Positions 56,696 to 64,000 of a DNA stretch of 64,000 nucleotides are shown here, in pieces. This DNA comes from Falsiroseomonas sp046052145. Its GTDB lineage: Bacteria > Pseudomonadota > Alphaproteobacteria > Acetobacterales > Acetobacteraceae. The stretch covers positions 496,001-560,000 of the forward strand of contig JBJOMW010000001.1 of the NCBI GenBank assembly GCA_046052145.1, read 5' to 3'. Under the pieces are notes generated by a model, which saw only the letters and a program-made list of their open reading frames with translations, had not been told where the DNA came from and made no database searches. Position 1 is the stretch's first letter. Every line of letters begins with the position of its first letter. The translations under genes and the position numbers were made by a program.

Positions 56696-59395
56696 TCAAT
56701 CGCGCTTGGCGAGGCCGGAGACGGTGGCGACGAAGAGCGGGACGATCACCAGGCCGAGGGCGGAATAGGCGGCGAGGAGGATGCCGAAGGCCCGCCCGCG
56801 AACCGGTTTGTCCCAATCCACTTCGCAGCGCGCTTCCTGCTTCAGGTCCACCAGCGGCAGCAGCAGGTCGAGCGCCATCAGACCCGTCTCGGCGACGGCG
56901 AGCGGCGCCCAGAGCCACTGGTTCTGTTGCGGCGGCGCCCAACAGGCCTCGCGGGGCGGGACGGGCTGGGGGGCGCCGTGCAGGATCGCGGTCGCGGCGG
57001 CGATCTGCGCCGGCACCAGGTCCACCTCGTTGCGCTTCTTCACCAGCGCGCCGGCGGTATCCGCCAGCAGCAGCAGGACCATGCCTGCCGCGATCGAGAG
57101 GCCAAGCGTCGCGATGGCGCGGGGCGGCGAGTAGAAATGCCCGAAGCCCCGGTCAAGGAAGCGCTGCAGGGCGCGCACATAGGGCTTGTCCACGCGGCAG
57201 CGGGTGCGGAAGCGGCGCTTCTCCCGCGCGATGATCTCGGCCTGTTCGGGATAGCCCTGGGCGCGCATCACCTTGGCGGCCTGCTCGAAGGGCTGGGGCG
57301 CGTAGTGGCCGGGGTCCGGCTCGGGGCCGGGATACTGACGGTGGAGAAAGGCGAGGCGATCCTCCAGCGTCGCGCCGCCCTCGCCGAGTTCCGGCAAGCG
57401 GTCATAGGTGAAGCCGTCGAGCCGCAGCAGCACGCCGCTCAGTTGCCCATCCGGGCGTCCGGGCTGGTCGCGCGCGCAGGGATCGCCCCAGCCGCGGCCG
57501 CCATGGTCGTCCAGGAAGGCGGTGTGGGCGCCGCGCAGGTCCAGGATGCCGCGGGTTTCGGGGGGCAGGCGATGGCATTCGATCCGCGCGCCGATGCGCG
57601 CGCCTTCCAGGGCGAGAGCGACCTCCGTCTCCCCGCCGATCGGGCCGGGCGCGATCACGGCGCCGTTCAGCACCAGGGCGCCCTCGATCCGCGCGCGGTC
57701 CAGCCGAATGGGGCCGTCCAGATGCGCGGGGCCGAAGCTGTGTGGGTCCGCGCTGCCGTCGCCGAGGCGAAGGTCGCCGTCCAGATGGAGGCCCTCCGCA
57801 TGCAGCGCGACGCCGGGCGCTGTGCCGTCCAGGGCGATGCGGGCGCCCCGCAGATCCATGGCCCGGCCGATGCGCGCTTCGGCCAGCACCACCCGGCCGT
57901 CCAGGACAGGGCCAGGATCGCCGGGATTGTCGCCACTAAGGGACAGCCCGCCACGAATCGTGGCGCTGCTCGCTTGGAGCGCTTGCCCGGCAGGATGACG
58001 CAGCACGGCACCGGCGCCAATCGCCACCGGCCCCACGATCTGCGAGTCGTGCAGAAGTGTCTCGCCCTCGATGGTCGTGCCTTTGCCCGCCACGAAGACG
58101 CCGCCCGTGATGCGCGCCCCGGCCGCGGCGAGTCCATGCCCGCCGGGGTTGCGCAGCACGGCGCCGCTGCGAATTGCCAGCTGTCCCCCGATCTCCGCGC
58201 CGATCAGCTGCGTTGCGCCTTCGATGGTGGTGCCTTTGCCCTCGACGAAGACGCCGCCCGTGATGCGCGCGCCATCCGCGTTGAGTGCAGGGTTGCCGGC
58301 GTTGCGCAGTGCGGCACCGTCGCCAATCGACAACGCCCCCCCGATCTCCGCTGCGGGCAGCCGCGTTTCGCCCTCGATGGTGGTGCCGTCGCCCGCAACG
58401 AAGACGCCGCCCGTGATTCGCGCGCCGTCCGCGTTGAGTGCGGGCTTGCCGGCGTTGCGCAGCACGGCGCTGCCGCGAATCGTCAGCTGTCCGCCGATCT
58501 CCGCCCCGGGCAGCCGCGTTTCGCCCTCGATGGTCGTGCCTTTGCCCTCAAGGAAGACGCCGCACGTGATGCGCGCCTGGTCCGCGTTGAGTGCAGGGTT
58601 GCCGGCGTTGCGCAGCACGGCACCGTCGCAAATCCTCAGCTGCCCCCCGATCTCCGCACCGAGCAGCCGCGTTGCGCCCTCGACCGTCGTGCCCGGGCCC
58701 GCGATGAAGACAGCGCCACGAATCTGCGCGCCATCCGCTTGCAGGGCGTCGTCGCCCGTTCCGCCAAGCTGCGTTCCCGCCGCAAGATGCAGTTCTTCGC
58801 CAAGCGTGGCGCGCCGCAGCGACATCCAGCCGAGCCGAGCCCCGTGCAGCAGCACTTGCCCGCCGATCCGCACCCCGCCGAGGTCCAGACTGCCACTTGC
58901 TTCGCTGTCGGGCAGGCCGGTCAGCGTCACGCCGCCCTCGATCACCGCCCGTCTCAGCATCAGTATCGCGCCGGGCCGCATCCGCTCCAGCTGCAGGCCG
59001 CCCGCCAGCCGCAGCCCCGGCGCCTCCAGCCACGCAAGGTGCGAGCCCGACAGGTCGAGCCCCACCAGCGCCGCCTCGGTCAGGTTGAGGAACAGCCCCT
59101 CCTCGCCCTCGCCCCGGCAATCCCGCAATTCCAGCGCCGGCGCATGGGGCAGGGCGGCGCCGACGCGCGCGAGGTCCAGCTGCCCGTCCAGCCAGGCGCC
59201 CTTCAGCCGCAGGCCGCGTGGCGTCAGGCGCGCCGCCTCGCGCGTCAGCAGGCTGTGGATGAAGGCTGGCCGCACGCGGCGCGATGGGTCCGGCAGGTCG
59301 GCGACATCCGCCACCTCGCCCGCCAGCGCCGCGGCCCAAAGCCGCTTCTCGGCCTCAGTCTCGCCGGGTTGCGCCGGCGCCCCATGCTCGGGCAT
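56696..59395 (-). CDS. Large membrane-anchored beta-helix protein with 51-residue tandem repeats
   Basis: 899 residues. The N-terminus has no signal peptide. From about residue 60 to 600 the sequence is a quasi-repeat of Gly/Ala/Leu-rich strands, like a right-handed beta-helix or bactofilin-type solenoid. Five copies of a 51-residue unit (222-476) are nearly identical; the unit runs from G-ARITGGVF through EGKGTTIEG to ALNAD. After a conserved-looking stretch (PFEQAAKVMRAQGYPEQAEIIAREK, about 690-715) there are three or four transmembrane helices, the last ending VSGLAKRD. The C-terminal half resembles putative membrane-associated oxidoreductase-labelled proteins. Function unknown. Confidence 0.75.
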   Translation of the reverse strand: MPEHGAPAQPGETEAEKRLWAAALAGEVADVADLPDPSRRVRPAFIHSLLTREAARLTPRGLRLKGAWLDGQLDLARVGAALPHAPALELRDCRGEGEEGLFLNLTEAALVGLDLSGSHLAWLEAPGLRLAGGLQLERMRPGAILMLRRAVIEGGVTLTGLPDSEASGSLDLGGVRIGGQVLLHGARLGWMSLRRATLGEELHLAAGTQLGGTGDDALQADGAQIRGAVFIAGPGTTVEGATRLLGAEIGGQLRICDGAVLRNAGNPALNADQARITCGVFLEGKGTTIEGETRLPGAEIGGQLTIRGSAVLRNAGKPALNADGARITGGVFVAGDGTTIEGETRLPAAEIGGALSIGDGAALRNAGNPALNADGARITGGVFVEGKGTTIEGATQLIGAEIGGQLAIRSGAVLRNPGGHGLAAAGARITGGVFVAGKGTTIEGETLLHDSQIVGPVAIGAGAVLRHPAGQALQASSATIRGGLSLSGDNPGDPGPVLDGRVVLAEARIGRAMDLRGARIALDGTAPGVALHAEGLHLDGDLRLGDGSADPHSFGPAHLDGPIRLDRARIEGALVLNGAVIAPGPIGGETEVALALEGARIGARIECHRLPPETRGILDLRGAHTAFLDDHGGRGWGDPCARDQPGRPDGQLSGVLLRLDGFTYDRLPELGEGGATLEDRLAFLHRQYPGPEPDPGHYAPQPFEQAAKVMRAQGYPEQAEIIAREKRRFRTRCRVDKPYVRALQRFLDRGFGHFYSPPRAIATLGLSIAAGMVLLLLADTAGALVKKRNEVDLVPAQIAAATAILHGAPQPVPPREACWAPPQQNQWLWAPLAVAETGLMALDLLLPLVDLKQEARCEVDWDKPVRGRAFGILLAAYSALGLVIVPLFVATVSGLAKRD
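57968..58732 (-). repeat. Five tandem 153-bp coding repeats
   Basis: The DNA of the solenoid gene has a 153-bp period. The block beginning GTGATGCGCGC, then TCCGCGTTGAGTGC and TTGCCGGCGTTGCGCAG recurs at 58261, 58414 and 58567, with only few changes. Units 4 and 5 are more diverged. The high identity suggests recent unequal exchange; copy number may vary between strains. Confidence 0.85.
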
Positions 59396-59455
59396 GCACC
59401 ATCTCGATCCGACACCGCAATAATTTGGTGTGGGAGGCTCGACGGTGCAACCGCG

Positions 59456-60466
59456 CTACTTGACCTCCTCGTCCGGTAGCAGGCCCCAGACATCGGCGCG
59501 GCGAATATAGCCACGATGGGTGGTGACCTGCACCTCGCACCAGGCGCTGGCCGGGGCGCATTCGCGGATGCGGGTGATCACGCCGCTGCGCAGGCGGGCG
59601 ACGGCGGCCGCACTCTCCTCCGGCCGGCGGCGCAGCGTGATCTCGGGCGCGGCATTCGTCGGCCGCACCAGCGCGGTGCGGCGCCCGGCCAGGGTGGATT
59701 GGTGCACCCAGCCCTCGGTGCCTTCCATGTCGCGCACGCGGCGCCAGACCTGGAACTCGCCGACGATCATCACCGGCAGGTCGCGGCGCTGGAAGGTCCA
59801 TTCGATCGGGAAGGTCGTGTTCGGCCCGACGCGCAAATTCACCTGGTCCGACCGCAGCGAGGCGAAGCGCGGGATCGGCAGGCCGCTGACCTGGCCGGTG
59901 GAGGGGGCCGGCAGGGGGGGCGGCCCGGGCGGTGGGGCGGGCTGGGCGGGTTCGGGCGTGCGGCTGGCGGCCGCGGCGGTGCCCGCCCCGGCTGCGGCGC
60001 CGGCGGCCGCACCCGCGGCCGTACCAGCCGCCGTGCCGGGCGGGCGGCGGTTCTGCGGCGGGGTCTGGCTGCCGACGGTGGGCGCCTGGCCGGGCGGGCG
60101 CTGCGCGCCGGGCTGCGGCTGCGCGCCGGGTGCTGTGCCTTGCGGGCGCGGCTGGCCCTGGGCGGGCGGGTTGGCGGCCGGGCGCGGCGCCTGGGAGGGC
60201 GTGGCCTGGGATGGGGCGGGCGTGGCCGGGGGCCGGGTGGTGGGGGCCTGCGGGGCGGGTGCGGCCGGCGGGCGCGGGGCCGGAGCGGGGGCCGGCTGGC
60301 TCGCCGGTGGCGGCGCGGACTGGGCCGGCCGCGGCGGCGGCAGGCTGCCGGGCGGGACCGGCGGCGGCAGCGACTGGGACGACTGCGGCAGCGCCGGCCC
60401 GGCCCCGACGGCCAGGATCAGCAAGGCGACTCCGGCAGACCGCCGCGCGGCTCGAGGGAAGTGCAT
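59456..60466 (-). CDS. Exported SH3-domain protein with long Pro/Ala linker
   Basis: 336 residues from MHFPRAARR with a signal peptide ending ALPQ. About 160 residues of Pro/Ala/Gln repeat follow, then a GTAAGAAAG-rich stretch. The C-terminal part (about 205-336) holds a bacterial SH3 domain (FASLRSDQVNLRVGPNTTFPIEWTF, GWVHQSTLAGRRTALV) and a second one. Such domains bind peptidoglycan. It precedes the solenoid gene by 60 bases and may be co-transcribed with it. Confidence 0.8.
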   Translation of the reverse strand: MHFPRAARRSAGVALLILAVGAGPALPQSSQSLPPPVPPGSLPPPRPAQSAPPPASQPAPAPAPRPPAAPAPQAPTTRPPATPAPSQATPSQAPRPAANPPAQGQPRPQGTAPGAQPQPGAQRPPGQAPTVGSQTPPQNRRPPGTAAGTAAGAAAGAAAGAGTAAAASRTPEPAQPAPPPGPPPLPAPSTGQVSGLPIPRFASLRSDQVNLRVGPNTTFPIEWTFQRRDLPVMIVGEFQVWRRVRDMEGTEGWVHQSTLAGRRTALVRPTNAAPEITLRRRPEESAAAVARLRSGVITRIRECAPASAWCEVQVTTHRGYIRRADVWGLLPDEEVK

Positions 60467-60511
60467 GCACGATCCCTGGGACATTCCCCCGTGGCCGGTC
60501 AAGCGGGTGAT

Positions 60512-60886
60512 CTACAGGCTGATCATCTGCCCCGGCCCGACCGCCGCGAGGAAGGTGACGACGCCCGCCACCTCCACCTCGGGGGTGAGGCTGCCGGGCT
60601 CCATCGCCTCGGCGCGCAGCCCGGCCTCGCAGGCGATGCGGCGGATGCCGAGCTCCGCCGCCGCCGCCAGAAGGGTGCCGATGCCGGCCACGCCGCGCGC
60701 GGTCAGCACCGCCTCCCGCGGGTCGGCTTCCAGCGGGCGGGAGGCGTCGAACAGGCGGCAGCCGGCATTGGTGGCGAAGATCACGACCTCGCGCCCGATC
60801 GCCGCCGCGCCGGTGGCCAGCACCAGCGCGTAATGCGCGCGCTCATGCCCGCCCGAGAGCAGCAGGATGCCGAGCGGCGGCGTCAC
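60512..60886 (-). CDS. DsrE-family protein
   Basis: 124 residues from a GTG at 60886 that overlaps the moeB stop (GTGA). The fold LGILLLSGGHERAHYALVLATGAAAIGREVVIFATNAGCRLF matches the DsrE/peroxiredoxin-like sulfur-handling group, with a later cysteine in RRIACEAGL. DsrE proteins carry persulfide sulfur. Coupling to a MoeB-type activator suggests a sulfur-relay function for a thiocarboxylated carrier protein. Substrate not known. Confidence 0.75.
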   Translation of the reverse strand: MTPPLGILLLSGGHERAHYALVLATGAAAIGREVVIFATNAGCRLFDASRPLEADPREAVLTARGVAGIGTLLAAAAELGIRRIACEAGLRAEAMEPGSLTPEVEVAGVVTFLAAVGPGQMISL

Positions 60887-61707
60887 GCCGCACAGACCGG
60901 TGCCGGCGCCTCGGCATGCGCCGCAAGGTCGCGGATCGTCGCATCCTCGCCGCACAGCGCGCAGGCCGGGTCGCGCTTCAGCTTCACCGTGCGGAAGCGC
61001 GCATCCAGCGCATCCCAGAGCAGCAGCCGGCCCGACATCGTCTCCCCGATTCCGAGAATCAGCTTCAGCACCTCGGTCGCTTGCAGCGTGCCCATCACGC
61101 CCGTCACCGCACCGAGCACGCCGGCTTCCGAACAGGTGGGCACGAGCCCCTCCGGGGGCGGCTCGGGGTGGAGGCAGCGATGGCAGGGATGCGGCGCGCC
61201 CTGATGGCCCTGGAAGACCGAGAGCTGCCCCTCGAAGCGCAGCACGGCGGCCGAGACCAGCGGGCGGCCGAGCAGGTGGCAGGCATCGCCGAGCAGGAAG
61301 CGCGTGGCGAAATTGTCGGTGCCGTCGCAGACGATGTCGTAGCGCGGGATCAGCTCCTGCGCGGCGGCGGCGTCCATGCGGCGGGCATGCACCTCGACGC
61401 GGACATCCGGGTTCAGCGCGCCGAGCGTCTCCGCCGCGCTCTCGGCCTTGTTGCGGCCGATGCGGGCGGTGGTGTGGGCAATCTGGCGCTGCAGGTTCGA
61501 CAGCTCCAGCGCGTCGTGGTCCACGAGCCCGATCGTGCCGACCCCGGCCGCGGCGAGATAGAGCGCGAGCGGCGAGCCAAGCCCGCCCGCGCCGACCACC
61601 AGCACCCGCGCCGCGCGCAGCTTCGCCTGGCCGACAGCCCCCACCTCCGCCAGCAGGATGTGGCGCGAGTAGCGGGAGAGTTCCGCATCGGTGAAGTCGA
61701 GGTCCAT
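60883..61707 (-). CDS. moeB: MoeB/ThiF-type adenylyltransferase
   Basis: 274 residues from MDLDFTDAEL. ATP site GAGGLGSPLALYLAAAG, an Asp in VDHDALELSNLQRQ, catalytic Cys in PTCSEAGVLG, and two zinc CxxC pairs (CHRC and CALC). It adenylates the C-terminal glycine of a ubiquitin-like sulfur carrier, as MoaD or ThiS. The start was chosen over two upstream ATGs. It is followed by the DsrE gene. Confidence 0.9.
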   Translation of the reverse strand: MDLDFTDAELSRYSRHILLAEVGAVGQAKLRAARVLVVGAGGLGSPLALYLAAAGVGTIGLVDHDALELSNLQRQIAHTTARIGRNKAESAAETLGALNPDVRVEVHARRMDAAAAQELIPRYDIVCDGTDNFATRFLLGDACHLLGRPLVSAAVLRFEGQLSVFQGHQGAPHPCHRCLHPEPPPEGLVPTCSEAGVLGAVTGVMGTLQATEVLKLILGIGETMSGRLLLWDALDARFRTVKLKRDPACALCGEDATIRDLAAHAEAPAPVCAA

Positions 61708-61776
61708 CCGCCGCATATGGTCGCCCCGGCCGCCCCGGCGCAAGCCGGTGGCCGGGGACGCGGCACTGACGGCCGC

Positions 61777-62547
61777 CTACATCATGTTCGCGGTGACGCC
61801 GCCATCCACGAAGATCAGCTGGCCGGAGACGAAGTCGCTGGCCTGGGACGCCAGGAATACTGCCGTGCCCGCGATCTCCTCGGGCGCCGCGTAGCGGCCG
61901 GCGGGGCAGCGGCGCTTGACCTGCGCCATCCATTCCGCGTTGTCGACCAGCGGCTTGTTCATCTCCGTGTCGAACCAGCCCGGCCCGATCGCGTTGCACT
62001 GCACATTGTGCGGGCCGAGTTCGACCGCCAGCGCGCGGATGAACATCTTGAGGCCGCCCTTCGCCGCCGAATAGGGCGTGATGGTGCCGCGGCCGAGATC
62101 CGACGCCAGGCTGCCGGTGGCGATGATCTTGCCGCGCCGGCGCTCCTTCATCCCAGGCACCACGATGCGGGAGAGGCGGAACAGCGCGGTCAGGTGGGTG
62201 TCGAGCACGCCGTACCAGCCTTCATCGGTCAGCGTCTCGACCGGGCCGCGATACTGGTTGCCGGCATTGTGCAGCAGGATGTCGATGGGCCCGAGGCCGC
62301 GCACCACCTGCTCCATCTGCGCCGCGTCGCGCACGTCGAAGGCGGCGGTGCGGACCTTCAGCCCCTCGGCGCGCATCGTCGCCGCCTGGGCATCGAGGGT
62401 GGCCTGGTCGCGCCCGTTCAGGATCACCTCGGCGCCGGCGCGGGCGAGGCCCGTGGACATCGCCGCCCCCAGCCCGCGCGAGGCGCCGGTGACGAGCGCC
62501 ACCCGCCCGGTCAGGTCGAACATTGCGGCGTGCAGCGGCGTGGGCAT
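61777..62547 (-). CDS. SDR-family oxidoreductase (gluconate 5-dehydrogenase-like)
   Basis: 256 residues. NAD(P) fold TGASRGLG, catalytic Ser in IATGSLASDL, Tyr-x3-Lys in YSAAKGGLK, and the end LIFVDGGVTANMM. The pattern FDLTGRVALVTGASRGLG and the GWFDTEMNKPL segment are those of gluconate/keto-gluconate 5-dehydrogenases. The gene is divergent from a Bug receptor gene with two dyads between them, so they are possibly controlled by one regulator. Confidence 0.85.
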   Translation of the reverse strand: MPTPLHAAMFDLTGRVALVTGASRGLGAAMSTGLARAGAEVILNGRDQATLDAQAATMRAEGLKVRTAAFDVRDAAQMEQVVRGLGPIDILLHNAGNQYRGPVETLTDEGWYGVLDTHLTALFRLSRIVVPGMKERRRGKIIATGSLASDLGRGTITPYSAAKGGLKMFIRALAVELGPHNVQCNAIGPGWFDTEMNKPLVDNAEWMAQVKRRCPAGRYAAPEEIAGTAVFLASQASDFVSGQLIFVDGGVTANMM

Positions 62548-62581
62548 GGGGCGTTCCTCCGTTCCTGTGCGCAGGAGGCTA

Positions 62582-62596
62582 GCAAGCGATGCTTGC
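62582..62596. promoter_or_regulatory. Dyad GCAAGC-GAT-GCTTGC
   Basis: A perfect 6-bp dyad with a 3-base centre lies in the 101-base gap between the divergent SDR and Bug genes. Possible half of a shared operator or a hairpin near the SDR start. No regulator gene is adjacent. Confidence 0.35.
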
Positions 62597-62611
62597 GCCG
62601 CCAGCCCCGTA

Positions 62612-62631
62612 TGATTAACTGGACGTAATCA
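62612..62631. promoter_or_regulatory. Dyad TGATTA-N8-TAATCA, candidate operator
   Basis: A perfect 20-bp inverted repeat in an AT-rich patch within a very GC-rich region, 17 bases upstream of the Bug ATG and 64 bases from the SDR start. AT-rich dyads of this size are typical operators for LysR- or GntR-type regulators. It would overlap the Bug ribosome site region and could repress or activate both genes. Confidence 0.45.
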
Positions 62632-62648
62632 AGCATAAGGGGGAAGCT

Positions 62649-63626
62649 ATGCCGGGACGTCGTTCATTCCTTGCCCTTGCCGGGGCGCCGTTGGTCCTGC
62701 CCGCCGTTGCGCACGCGCAGGCCGCCTGGCCGGACCGGCCTGTGCGGATCATCGTTCCGTTCCCGCCGGGGCAATCCACCGACATCATCGCCCGCCTGGT
62801 CGCCGATGCGCTGTCCGCGCGCTGGCCGCAGCGCGTTTTGGTCGAGAACCGCGGCGGTGGCGCCGGCGTGCCAGCGATGGAAGCCACCGCGCGTTCGCCG
62901 GCCGATGGCACCACGCTGGTCGCGGGCTCGATCGGGCCGATGGCGGTGAATGCGGCTGTCATGCCGCGCCTGCCCTACGACCCGGAGCGCGACTTCGCGC
63001 CGATCACCAACCTGACGATGGTGCCGCTCTGCATCGTGGCGCACCCGTCTTTCCCGGCGAATGACCCGGCGGGGTTCCTGGCCGCGGCGCGCGCGGCGGC
63101 GCAGCCGCTGGATGTCGCGACGGCAGGCCCCGCAAGCGGCGCGCATATGGCCGCGGAGCTGCTGGCGCACCGGCTCGGCGTGCGGCTGAACATGGTCCAT
63201 TACCGCGGCAGCGGCCCGGCGGTGACCGACCTGCTGGCGGGCAATGTGCGGCTGATGACGGACAGCCTCGCCTCCGCCCTGCCGCATGTCCGCGGGGGGC
63301 GGCTGAAGCTGATCGGCGTCAGCACGGCGCAGCGCGTGAGCTGGGCTCCCGATGTGCCGACGTTTGCCGAGACGGTTGCGCCGGGCCATCAGGCGGTGGG
63401 CTGGAACGGGCTCGCCGCGCCGGCCGGCACGCCGGCCGAGATCATCCGCCGCATCAACACTGATGTCACTGCGGTGCTCCGCGATGCCGAGGTGGTGCGC
63501 CGGATCGAGGAGGCCGGAATGCTGGCCGATCCGCAGACGCCCGAGCAATTCGGCGCCTTCCTCCGCGCCGAGCTGGCGCGTTGGCGCGAGGTGGCGCGGA
63601 TCGCCAATGTCAGGCTTGAAGGCTGA
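62649..63626 (+). CDS. Bug-family tripartite tricarboxylate transporter substrate-binding protein
   Basis: 325 residues with a twin-arginine-like signal (MPGRRSFLALAGAPLVLPAVAHA). Bug blocks: WPDRPVRIIVPFPPGQSTD, PMAVNAAVMPRLPYDPERDF, VTDLLAGNVRLMTDS and WNGLAAPAGTPAEIIRRINTD. It binds a small carboxylate in the periplasm for TctAB-type carriers or sensing. No TctAB genes are adjacent. Divergent to a sugar-acid-type SDR, which hints at an aldonate ligand. Confidence 0.9.
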   Translation: MPGRRSFLALAGAPLVLPAVAHAQAAWPDRPVRIIVPFPPGQSTDIIARLVADALSARWPQRVLVENRGGGAGVPAMEATARSPADGTTLVAGSIGPMAVNAAVMPRLPYDPERDFAPITNLTMVPLCIVAHPSFPANDPAGFLAAARAAAQPLDVATAGPASGAHMAAELLAHRLGVRLNMVHYRGSGPAVTDLLAGNVRLMTDSLASALPHVRGGRLKLIGVSTAQRVSWAPDVPTFAETVAPGHQAVGWNGLAAPAGTPAEIIRRINTDVTAVLRDAEVVRRIEEAGMLADPQTPEQFGAFLRAELARWREVARIANVRLEG

Positions 63627-63634
63627 ACGGCCGA

Positions 63635-63663
63635 CGCCCTCTCCCGCCGCGCGGGGGAGGGCG
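63635..63663. terminator. CTCTCCC-type hairpin between convergent genes
   Basis: A 13-bp stem (CGCCCTCTCCCGC, loop CGC, GCGGGGGAGGGCG) with one T-G wobble, between the Bug stop and the DUF1489 stop. It is the fourth palindrome of the CTCTCCC family and probably ends both transcripts. Confidence 0.6.
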
Positions 63664-63667
63664 GCGG

Positions 63668-64000
63668 TCAGATCAGGCACAACTCCCGCAGCTCGTTCCG
63701 CAGCTTGGGCGGGAGCTTCTCAAGCCCCTGTGCCGGCACCTGGCCCTTCGGCAGGTCCGGCGGGGCGGCGGCGGGGTCGAGGTAGCGCCAGCCCTGGAAG
63801 GGTTTTTGGGGGCGCAGCTCCACCGGGATCAGCTCCGGGTCCAGCACCAGGCCGCAACATGCGGAGCCATCGTCCCAAAGCTCCTCCCGCACATCCAGCA
63901 GGCGTTGGCGCACGCGCACGAAGCCGCCGATCACCCAATAGAGGCTGCCGCCATCCAGCAGCTCTGGCACGCGCTTCGGCGTCATCCGCGTCTGGTGGCG
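63668..64000 (-). CDS. DUF1489 family protein, C-terminal fragment
   Basis: The gene continues beyond the right edge, so the N-terminal part is missing. The visible 110 residues read RHQTRMTPKRVPELLDGG, then SLYWVIGGFVRVRQRLL, LVLDPELIPVELRP and FQGWRYLDP. This is the DUF1489 family of alphaproteobacteria, of unknown function. The internal ATG at 63985 is not the start, because the conserved TRM-PKR block begins before it. Confidence 0.85.
   Translation of the reverse strand, partial: RHQTRMTPKRVPELLDGGSLYWVIGGFVRVRQRLLDVREELWDDGSACCGLVLDPELIPVELRPQKPFQGWRYLDPAAAPPDLPKGQVPAQGLEKLPPKLRNELRELCLI

Noticed and set aside
57968..58732. CRISPR-like periodic repeats
   Set aside because: The period is 153 bp, in frame and coding on the minus strand; units are continuous with no unique spacers.
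56927..59479. An 850-codon open frame antisense to the tandem-repeat gene
   Set aside because: It mirrors the repeats of the minus-strand gene, has high Arg/Gln, and no ribosome site was found; the minus-strand protein has sensible membrane helices.

Overview
The window is a very GC-rich chromosomal segment (by eye around 70% G+C) of an alphaproteobacterium. Gene content points to Acetobacteraceae, most likely a Roseomonas-like genus. The pointers are DUF2842 and DUF1489 proteins, a TorF-type porin, Bug-type solute receptors, two CaiB/BaiF CoA-transferases, the sppA-ihfB-lapA order, a short alphaproteobacterial phosphatidylserine decarboxylase, many GTG starts and 4-bp ATGA/GTGA gene overlaps. 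This is inference from families; there is no rRNA to confirm it. Coding density is high. The only gene-free stretch over 300 bases (4211-4600) holds a tRNA-Pro gene and its terminator. I see no phage, insertion sequence, CRISPR array or conjugation gene.

Layout. 1-5.8 kb: a truncated receptor gene at the edge, a LOV-domain (blue-light type) hybrid histidine kinase, apt, a small membrane protein, a porin, tRNA-Pro(CGG), and a cytochrome c' facing a cytochrome b561. 5.9-11.3 kb: a membrane protein, a LysM protein, psd-pssA with an overlapping PTP-like phosphatase, and an EamA exporter. 11.3-18.4 kb: zincin, pterin dehydratase, PMH/sulfatase, flavin reductase, DUF3047, dienelactone hydrolase, a large secreted alpha/beta hydrolase, and GNAT. 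18.5-22.6 kb: a four-gene overlapping operon (CoA-transferase A and B, CaiB, UbiM-like hydroxylase). 22.7-26.8 kb: sppA, ihfB, lapA, pyrF, trpF, facing ilvE. 26.9-30.3 kb: a SuyAB-like lyase, an Ldh-family dehydrogenase and a SPOUT methyltransferase. 30.3-35.1 kb: an amine oxidase and an Mla-type lipid transport operon. 35.1-38.9 kb: DUF2783, FAD monooxygenase and a variant metallo-beta-lactamase-fold protein, with a divergent Crp/Fnr regulator. 39-46.6 kb: a secreted duplicated-domain protein, a stand-alone molybdenum hydroxylase large subunit, and an RND efflux pump with its adaptor. 46.7-50.8 kb: leuD and a divergent leuC, then SMP-30 and CaiB. 50.9-55.5 kb: universal stress protein, MFS carrier, D-lactate dehydrogenase type flavoprotein, HpaI-type aldolase. 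55.5-60.5 kb: a three-gene nitrile hydratase with a split beta subunit, an 899-residue tandem-repeat membrane protein and an SH3 protein. 60.5-64 kb: DsrE and MoeB, an SDR, a Bug receptor, and a truncated DUF1489 gene.

Most of the window is housekeeping plus catabolic accessory genes. Four items stand out. First, two copies of an intergenic element with five hairpins, whose stems differ in sequence but keep pairing, while the loops and linkers are conserved; both copies lie sense-oriented just after a stop codon, between convergent genes. Second, the thiocyanate-hydrolase-like gene order of the split cobalt-type nitrile hydratase. Third, the 51-residue tandem-repeat membrane protein. Fourth, the LOV histidine kinase. 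Several perfect dyads in divergent promoter regions are candidate operators, and four CTCTCCC-type palindromes punctuate the right half.
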